DNA from: an uncultured Clostridiaceae bacterium
GTDB lineage: Bacteria > Bacillota > Clostridia > Lachnospirales > Lachnospiraceae
Reading direction: 5' to 3'
Assembly: GCA_947175375.1 (NCBI GenBank)
Contig: CAMWMT010000043.1
Location: 1 to 11,238, forward strand
DNA: 11,238 bases
Part shown: positions 7,340-11,238 of the stretch, piece after piece
How positions within the stretch are numbered: the first letter of the stretch is position 1
Layout of the letters: every line of letters begins with the position of its first letter
Program-made: the position numbers and the translations under genes
Notes under the pieces: generated by a model
What the model was told of the DNA's origin: nothing
The model's database searches: none
The model's input: only the letters and a program-made list of their open reading frames with translations

Positions 7340-7368
7340 AAGATAGCACAGATATTGACGCTTGTCAA
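7340..7368 (-). promoter_or_regulatory. Sigma-A promoter of the choline operon
   Basis: On the minus strand, a perfect -35 TTGACA (7363-7368), a 17-nt spacer and -10 TATCTT (7340-7345). Transcription would begin near 7333, giving a leader of about 34 nt before the ATG at 7299. It lies in the 94-bp gap after ugd. Confidence 0.82.
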
Positions 7369-7377
7369 TACCTGTGC
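7346..7377 (-). promoter_or_regulatory. 32-bp palindromic operator candidate over the choline-operon promoter
   Basis: Two 14-nt arms (plus strand GCACAGATATTGAC at 7346-7359 and its complement at 7364-7377) flank a 4-nt centre, with a single mismatch at 7352/7371. The palindrome contains the whole -35 box and the complete -35/-10 spacer and stops exactly at the -10 box, an ideal position for a repressor. The obvious candidate binder is the winged helix at the N-terminus of the operon's first protein. In RNA read from ugd the mismatch becomes a G-U pair, so the same element could also form a 14-bp stem 17 nt after the ugd stop. The U-content after it is weak for a terminator. Confidence 0.7.
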
Positions 7378-7393
7378 CTGTATCCGACCTTAC

Positions 7394-8647
7394 TTAATCT
7401 CTTCTGAAAATATCTCTTGTATACACCTTCCCCATTACGTCATCCAGCTCCGCCTCATAACGGTTAACAATAATAACATCACATATCTGCTTGAACTCTT
7501 TCAAATCATTACACACCCGGCTGCCAAAAAAACGGCTATTATGTTCAAGGGTCGGTTCATAGACAATGACTTCCGCTCCTTTGGCCTTGATACGCTTCAT
7601 CACACCCTGAATGGAACTCTGCCGGAAATTATCACTGCCTGCTTTCATGGTGAGACGATATACTCCTACCGTCACATGTCTGCCAGGCATACCGTTTCTG
7701 CCATTGGGGCCTTCGTAATAATTTGCTTTTTCTAGTACTTTGTCCGCAATAAAATCCTTTCTGGTTCTATTTGCTTCAACAATCGCCTGGATCAGATTCT
7801 CTGGCACATTTTCATAGTTGGCGAGAAGCTGTTTGGTATCCTTCGGAAGGCAATATCCGCCATATCCAAAGGACGGATTATTGTAGTGAGTCCCAATCCT
7901 TGGATCCAGACACACTCCGTCTATAATATCCCTGGTATTCAGCCCATGAACCTCCGCATAGGTATCTAGTTCATTGAAATAAGACACCCGAAGTGCCAGA
8001 TAGGTATTGGCAAAAAGCTTGACTGCCTCCGCTTCTGTATACTGCATAAAAAGTGTCGGTATCTCTTCTTTTAATGCGCCTTCCTGTAAAAGCTCGGCAA
8101 ACGTATGAGCCGCCTGTTCCATCTTTTCATTCTGTCCCGGTATGCCCACAATAATTCTAGATGGATACAGATTGTCGTATAGCGCCTTCCCTTCTCTTAA
8201 AAACTCAGGTGAAAACAGGAGCTTCTCACATCGATATCTTTTCCGCATCTGCATGGTAAAGCCAACCGGAACCATAGATTTTACAACAATCACCGCTTCC
8301 GGATTGTATTTTTGTACAAGCTGGATCACCTGTTCTACCGAACTGGTATTAAAATAGTTTTTTACTGGATCATAATTGGTAGGTGTAGAAACAATCACAA
8401 AGTCCGCTTCTTTATATGCATATTCTGCGTCCATCGTTGCAGTTAGATGCAGTTCATGCTTCGCCAGATATTCTTCAATCTCCCTGTCCACGATCGGAGA
8501 CTTTCCAGAGTTGATCAAATCTACTTTTTCTTGTACAATATCCACTGCATATACCTGATGGTTCTGCGACAGAAGAACCGCATTGGACAACCCTACATAA
8601 CCGGTTCCGGCTATGGCAATTGTATATCTTCTACTTATAGTTTTCAT
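7394..8647 (-). CDS. ugd: UDP-glucose 6-dehydrogenase
   Basis: A 417-residue cytosolic NAD-dependent enzyme that oxidises UDP-glucose to UDP-glucuronate, a precursor of acidic surface polysaccharides. The Rossmann motif is IAGTGYVGLS (12-21). SPEFLREGKALYDN (146-159), the active-site lysine region EAVKLFANTY (207-216), and GYGGYCLPKD (261-270) with catalytic C266 are all intact. The sequence reads very like Escherichia coli Ugd, including DPRIG and YNNPSFG. It is longer than that 388-residue enzyme, mainly through extra residues around 307-323 between the central helices and the C-terminal Rossmann fold, plus a short N-terminal extension. The start at 8647 follows AGGAAGG (8659-8665). The gene has its own promoter and sits between the glycosyltransferase and the choline operon, suggesting a role in the surface glycan made here. 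Confidence 0.95.
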   Translation of the reverse strand: MKTISRRYTIAIAGTGYVGLSNAVLLSQNHQVYAVDIVQEKVDLINSGKSPIVDREIEEYLAKHELHLTATMDAEYAYKEADFVIVSTPTNYDPVKNYFNTSSVEQVIQLVQKYNPEAVIVVKSMVPVGFTMQMRKRYRCEKLLFSPEFLREGKALYDNLYPSRIIVGIPGQNEKMEQAAHTFAELLQEGALKEEIPTLFMQYTEAEAVKLFANTYLALRVSYFNELDTYAEVHGLNTRDIIDGVCLDPRIGTHYNNPSFGYGGYCLPKDTKQLLANYENVPENLIQAIVEANRTRKDFIADKVLEKANYYEGPNGRNGMPGRHVTVGVYRLTMKAGSDNFRQSSIQGVMKRIKAKGAEVIVYEPTLEHNSRFFGSRVCNDLKEFKQICDVIIVNRYEAELDDVMGKVYTRDIFRRD

Positions 8648-8682
8648 CAGACCTTATTCCTTCCTGTCTAACCCCTGTTATT

Positions 8683-8711
8683 ATTCTATCATGCGACACT
8701 GCATTTCACAA
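8683..8711 (-). promoter_or_regulatory. Promoter of ugd
   Basis: On the minus strand, -35 TTGTGA (8706-8711), a 17-nt spacer ending in TGA, and -10 TAGAAT (8683-8688). The TG just before the -10 gives an extended -10 element. The predicted leader is about 28 nt. It lies in the 90-bp gap after the glycosyltransferase stop. Confidence 0.7.
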
Positions 8712-8737
8712 GGAAATTGTATGGTCATGAACCGGTT

Positions 8738-9961
8738 TCAAAGCATGCTCTCATAGATCTCCTCAAACCTCTCCATCATCTTCTCCTCCGAGAACACCTT
8801 CTTCACCCATTCCCGGCAAGCCCTGCTTTTCGCTCCCAACTCTGTCGAATTCCCGAATGCCTCCCGAATCACCTCCGCCATCGCCTCCGCGCTAACCTCC
8901 TTCGCAAGCCATCCGCAGGATTCCTCTACGATCTCCGGCATCGTACACACCGGAAACGCCGCTACCGGCGTCCCGCATGCCATAGCCTCAATATTTGTAA
9001 GCCCAAAGGTCTCATACACCGACGGATTTACCAGCAGATCCACCATTGCATAAAATTCATTCAGCTCCTTCCGCGTATGCAGATACCCAAAATGCCGGAC
9101 CAAGAACCTGGTATTCAGTTCTTTTAATTTCTCATTCTCCTGCCCTGCGATGAGCAAAAGATAATGCTCCGGGTCCGGAATCTGTACAAGCGCTTCCAGC
9201 AGATAGTTCATTCCTTTCAGCTTCTTCCCCGGATCCGCCGCAATAAAACCGATGATATTTCCTTTAAACTCAATCTGATACTGCCTCCGTACCTCCTGTT
9301 TATCAAGCGGCTGCCATAGCTTTGTATCCAGGCTGTTATAAACCCGTACACAAGGCAACCCCTGCAGATGAGAAGCCTCAAACTGCTGCTTCATCCACTC
9401 GGACGGAACCGTAAACAGGATCTTCTGCTCCCGAAAAGCCTTCTGTTTTTCCTTAAAAAGCTGTCCTGCCACATCCTTCCGAAGCGCCGGATAGTTTCCC
9501 AGACAGTCACAGGTACGGCATCCTTCCTTCCACCGGTCCTCACATCCATGAGGATAGGTGCAGTGCCCGGTCATCGCCCAGAAATCATGCAGCGTCCAGA
9601 CCACAGGACATTGTGTCGCAATATCCATAATGTCCCGGATCCCAAGAAAATTATCATGTGGATTATGCAGATGAACCACATCAATATGATGCTTCTTAAT
9701 AAAGGAACGGATATACCATCTGCTGTACCAGATATGAAGACTTCTATTTCCATGATTTCCCGTGATCAGCCGATTAAAGATCCGCATCAGCCGGGAATGG
9801 TAGATGACATGAACTCCTTTCGGCAGCTTTGAATTTTTCATATCATAGCTGACGATCTGCCAGGTCTGATGGCCCCTGTTCCGCATCCCATGAAACAGTT
9901 GGGAAGTAACCTTTTCCGCGCCGCCACACTGATAAGTCGTATTCAGATATAAAATATTCAT
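8738..9961 (-). CDS. GT4-family glycosyltransferase (surface polysaccharide)
   Basis: A 407-residue GT-B fold enzyme predicted to transfer a sugar from an NDP donor during surface glycan synthesis, at the cytoplasmic face of the membrane. The N-terminal acceptor domain begins MNILYLNTTYQCGGAEKV, with the glycine loop at 13-14. The donor domain has FIAADPGKKLKGMNYLLEAL (239-258) and the GT4 EX7E motif (E317 to E325 in YETFGLTNIEAMACGTPV). A cysteine-rich insert at 134-153 (C134, C140, C148, C151, C153), preceded by TLHDFWAMTGHC, resembles that in WcaC/colanic-acid-type transferases. ATG 9961 is chosen because GGGAGGAGT precedes it; an in-frame ATG at 9994 lacks a ribosome site and would add 11 residues. 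Sugar and acceptor cannot be told from sequence. The next gene is ugd, so a glucuronate-containing polymer is plausible. Confidence 0.9.
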   Translation of the reverse strand: MNILYLNTTYQCGGAEKVTSQLFHGMRNRGHQTWQIVSYDMKNSKLPKGVHVIYHSRLMRIFNRLITGNHGNRSLHIWYSRWYIRSFIKKHHIDVVHLHNPHDNFLGIRDIMDIATQCPVVWTLHDFWAMTGHCTYPHGCEDRWKEGCRTCDCLGNYPALRKDVAGQLFKEKQKAFREQKILFTVPSEWMKQQFEASHLQGLPCVRVYNSLDTKLWQPLDKQEVRRQYQIEFKGNIIGFIAADPGKKLKGMNYLLEALVQIPDPEHYLLLIAGQENEKLKELNTRFLVRHFGYLHTRKELNEFYAMVDLLVNPSVYETFGLTNIEAMACGTPVAAFPVCTMPEIVEESCGWLAKEVSAEAMAEVIREAFGNSTELGAKSRACREWVKKVFSEEKMMERFEEIYESML

Positions 9962-9971
9962 ATTCGTCTCT

Positions 9972-9980
9972 ACTCCTCCC
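9972..9980 (-). promoter_or_regulatory. Ribosome binding site deciding the glycosyltransferase start
   Basis: GGGAGGAGT on the minus strand lies 10 nt before ATG 9961 and falls inside the coding frame of the longer alternative beginning at 9994, so it favours the shorter protein. Confidence 0.75.
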
Positions 9981-10015
9981 TGCAGACAACCCATCAGAAG
10001 CCGTCTGCCATCAAC

Positions 10016-10138
10016 AATTCTGGCATTATTTTATCAGACTAGTACCGGATTAGCAATTTTTTTCATTTTCTACAGGATTTACTGTCAAATTTCTTTTTCT
10101 CAATCGTTTATATATAAATGGCATAAAATTCTGGCATT
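10016..10138. repeat. Repeated TGGCAT motif in the LytTR/glycosyltransferase divergent region
   Basis: A 12-bp sequence, AATTCTGGCATT, occurs at 10016-10027 and again at 10127-10138 in the same orientation. A third TGGCAT sits at 10119-10124, 13 bp from the start of the one at 10132. One copy overlaps the glycosyltransferase promoter; the other two lie between the AT-rich presumed LytTR promoter and its gene. They could be operator half-sites, possibly for the LytTR protein. The region also has ACAG-N6-CTGT (10072-10085) and TATATATAAA (10109-10118 area) with only a weak -35 match for the plus-strand gene. No RNA gene or additional coding region is seen in 9962-10204. Confidence 0.45.
10028..10056 (-). 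promoter_or_regulatory. Promoter of the glycosyltransferase gene
   Basis: On the minus strand, -35 TTGCTA (10051-10056), a 17-nt spacer ending in TGA, and -10 TAAAAT (10028-10033), with an extended -10 TG. The leader would be about 60 nt. A TGGCAT copy (10021-10026) lies immediately downstream of the -10, at the predicted transcription start. Confidence 0.65.
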
Positions 10139-10204
10139 TATTAAACACCAGATATGTAAATTAAATACAAAAATAAAAGACAACAAAAGAGGAGACCATA
10201 ATTC

Positions 10205-10672
10205 ATGAATGAAACAAATGAAATCAAATTTACCGTCAGCAAAATCTCTGAAAACGATCGCAGTGCGTTTATTCAGCATCTCAAAAATTCCATTCAGGAC
10301 TATGATCCACAATTACAGATCGATATATCCGAGACTGAACCTTTTTTCTGGCTTACCACAAGAAAAGGATATTTTAAACTATACTATTCCAAATGCCGTT
10401 TTATTGAAACAGACCGACGAAGCCTAGTCTTCCACTGCGAAGGCAGTGTCCACCGTAAAAACGGAAAGATATCCGTGATCCTGGAAGAACTCCCTCACCA
10501 TCTGTTCTTCCGGTGCAACAACAGCTATATTGTAAATCTGCAGTACATCAATGAGATCATTCCGGATGGAGACCGTTATAGCATCCTGCTCCATTCAGGA
10601 GAAAAGCTCCCTCTCAGCAGAAGCCGTTATCAGAAATGTCTCAAGGCACTGAATATACTGAAAGAATCCTGA
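10205..10672 (+). CDS. Stand-alone LytTR-family DNA-binding regulator
   Basis: A 155-residue cytosolic protein. The C-terminal two thirds (about 52-150) read as a LytTR domain. Its hallmarks are FFRCNNSYIVNLQYINEI (101-118), matching the family's F-R-x-H-x-S-[YF]-[LI]-V-N-x-x-x-I, and LPLSRSRY (135-142), matching the terminal L-P-[VL]-S-R-x-[RY]. The usual histidine before the Ser-Tyr is Asn here. The N-terminal 50 residues show neither a receiver domain nor membrane segments, so it is a short regulator, not a full two-component response regulator. GAGGAGA precedes the ATG at 10205 by about 10 nt. It is divergent from the glycosyltransferase and convergent with tyrS. It probably controls itself and/or the surface-glycan genes; LytTR proteins commonly govern cell-envelope and secreted-factor genes. 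Its signal is unknown. Confidence 0.9.
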   Translation: MNETNEIKFTVSKISENDRSAFIQHLKNSIQDYDPQLQIDISETEPFFWLTTRKGYFKLYYSKCRFIETDRRSLVFHCEGSVHRKNGKISVILEELPHHLFFRCNNSYIVNLQYINEIIPDGDRYSILLHSGEKLPLSRSRYQKCLKALNILKES

Positions 10673-10682
10673 ATCATTCAGG
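10668..10682 (+). other. Small perfect inverted repeat over the LytTR gene stop codon
   Basis: CCTGAAT and ATTCAGG flank a single C and include the TGA stop (10670-10672). The first run of T residues is about 25 nt later (10709-10713), so this is at best a weak, non-classical terminator. It may be chance. Confidence 0.3.
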
Positions 10683-10718
10683 TTCTCTGAAGACGACAGA
10701 AATACTAATTTTTCCCAC

Positions 10719-10766
10719 AAAAACAAGAGAGGCCGCCGCACGATAAAACCATGCGGCTGCCTCTCT
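10719..10766 (-). terminator. Intrinsic terminator of tyrS
   Basis: A GC-rich stem of 15 nt per arm (10726-10740 and 10752-10766) with one internal mismatch and an 11-nt loop starts 5 nt after the tyrS stop. It is followed on the minus strand by TGTTTTTG (T-run 10719-10723). The plus-strand side lacks a comparable U-tract, so it acts mainly on tyrS transcripts, though the stem could also slow convergent LytTR transcription. Confidence 0.9.
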
Positions 10767-10771
10767 GTACC

Positions 10772-11238
10772 TTATTCCATCACAACTTTTTTAAAGCTCT
10801 TCTTTCCCCTTTTCACTACGAGGCCAGCTTTCACCTGCTCCATCGTATAGGAAGCCGCAATATCCGTCACTTTCTCTCCATCTACGGACACACCGCCCTG
10901 CTGTACGTTCCGCCTTGCTTCTGAACGGGAAGCACAGAGTCCGGACTTATGCACAATCGTCAGGATATCCACTTTCCCATCCCGGAAATCCTCTGGAGAA
11001 AGCACTGCTGTCGGCATATCCTCTGCATTGCCGCTTCCGAACAGCGCCCGGGCACTGTCCTGGGCTTTCCTGGCCTCTTCCTCACTGTGTACCAGCTTTG
11101 TCAGTTCATAAGCAAGAATCTCCTTTGCTTCATTCAGCCTGCTTCCTTCCCACTGATCCATGGCATTGATCTGTTCCAGCGGAAGGAATGTCAGCATTCG
11201 CAGACATTTGAGCACATCAGCATCGGCCACATTTCTCC
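10772..11238 (-). CDS. tyrS: Tyrosyl-tRNA synthetase, C-terminal part (N-terminus beyond window)
   Basis: The frame is open to the right edge and shows the last 155 residues; the catalytic Rossmann domain and start codon lie outside. The visible sequence begins RNVADADVLKCLRMLTFLPLEQI, the helical region after the KMSKS loop of bacterial TyrRS. It continues through the NEAKEILAYELTKLVHSEEEA linker and ends in an S4-type tRNA-binding domain (SRSEARRNVQQGGVSVDGEKV, then the terminal GKKSFKKVV). The enzyme charges tRNA-Tyr. It is a housekeeping gene with its own terminator, so it marks the border of the surface-glycan cluster and does not belong to it. Any T-box leader would be outside the window. 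Confidence 0.95.
   Translation of the reverse strand, partial: RNVADADVLKCLRMLTFLPLEQINAMDQWEGSRLNEAKEILAYELTKLVHSEEEARKAQDSARALFGSGNAEDMPTAVLSPEDFRDGKVDILTIVHKSGLCASRSEARRNVQQGGVSVDGEKVTDIAASYTMEQVKAGLVVKRGKKSFKKVVME

Noticed and set aside
7300..7368. Longer start (TTG at 7368) for the winged-helix/kinase fusion
   Set aside because: The extension would run through the -35/-10 promoter and the palindrome, and lacks a ribosome binding site. ATG 7299 has GGAGAG.
8720..8740. Short AACCGGTT palindrome near the end of the glycosyltransferase gene
   Set aside because: It is only 8 bp, has no U-tract and has no clear relation to the ugd promoter; likely chance.
10100..10312. 70-residue minus-strand open frame upstream of the LytTR gene
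   Set aside because: It overlaps the 5' end of the well-supported LytTR gene and AT-rich regulatory DNA, has no recognisable domain, and is a shadow frame.
1..11238. Insertion sequence, integrase, tRNA or attachment site marking a mobile island
   Set aside because: No transposase or integrase frame, no tRNA fold and no terminal repeats were seen. The cluster borders a housekeeping tyrS gene.

Overview
The window looks like chromosomal DNA from a Gram-positive gut clostridium, most likely a Lachnospiraceae relative. This is inferred from moderate GC content, strong GGAGG-type ribosome binding sites, close to consensus sigma-A promoters, a Firmicutes-style LytTR regulator, and a secreted protein ending in 20-residue cell-wall/choline-binding repeats. 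Species cannot be fixed from the sequence alone. Almost everything is coded on the minus strand; the exception is the LytTR gene.

From the right edge leftwards: the C-terminal third of tyrosyl-tRNA synthetase (10772-11238, cut by the window) ends at a clear intrinsic terminator (10719-10766). A stand-alone LytTR regulator (10205-10672, plus strand) is divergent from a GT4 glycosyltransferase (8738-9961). The 243-bp region between them carries a good glycosyltransferase promoter and three copies of a TGGCAT motif. UDP-glucose 6-dehydrogenase (7394-8647) follows, with its own extended -10 promoter.

Next is a compact three-gene operon (7299 down to 3296) that forms a choline acquisition and activation pathway: (i) a tri-domain protein with an N-terminal winged helix-turn-helix, a nucleotidyltransferase domain and a C-terminal LicA-type choline kinase; (ii) a stand-alone LicC-type CTP:phosphocholine cytidylyltransferase, coupled by an ATGA overlap; (iii) a BCCT-family transporter, 6 nt further on. 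The operon promoter (TTGACA-17-TATCTT) is covered by a 32-bp palindrome, a likely operator for the winged-helix domain fused to the kinase. LicD (phosphocholine transfer to glycan) is not in the window.

Last, with its own promoter and a hairpin at the 5' end of its mRNA, is a large secreted protein (1-3157, C-terminus beyond the window). It has a signal peptide, acidic 13-residue repeats, an M6-type zinc metalloprotease domain (HEFLH at 342-346), a probable beta-propeller, a Gly/Ser/Thr linker and 20-residue cell-wall/choline-binding repeats.

Together the genes suggest a surface-glycan locus. UGD and the glycosyltransferase would contribute to the polymer, and the lic-type operon would import choline and activate it as CDP-choline. 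The neighbouring protease carries the kind of repeats that bind phosphocholine-decorated walls. The most unusual element is the winged-helix/nucleotidyltransferase/kinase fusion facing a palindromic operator, which may be a metabolic enzyme that regulates its own operon.
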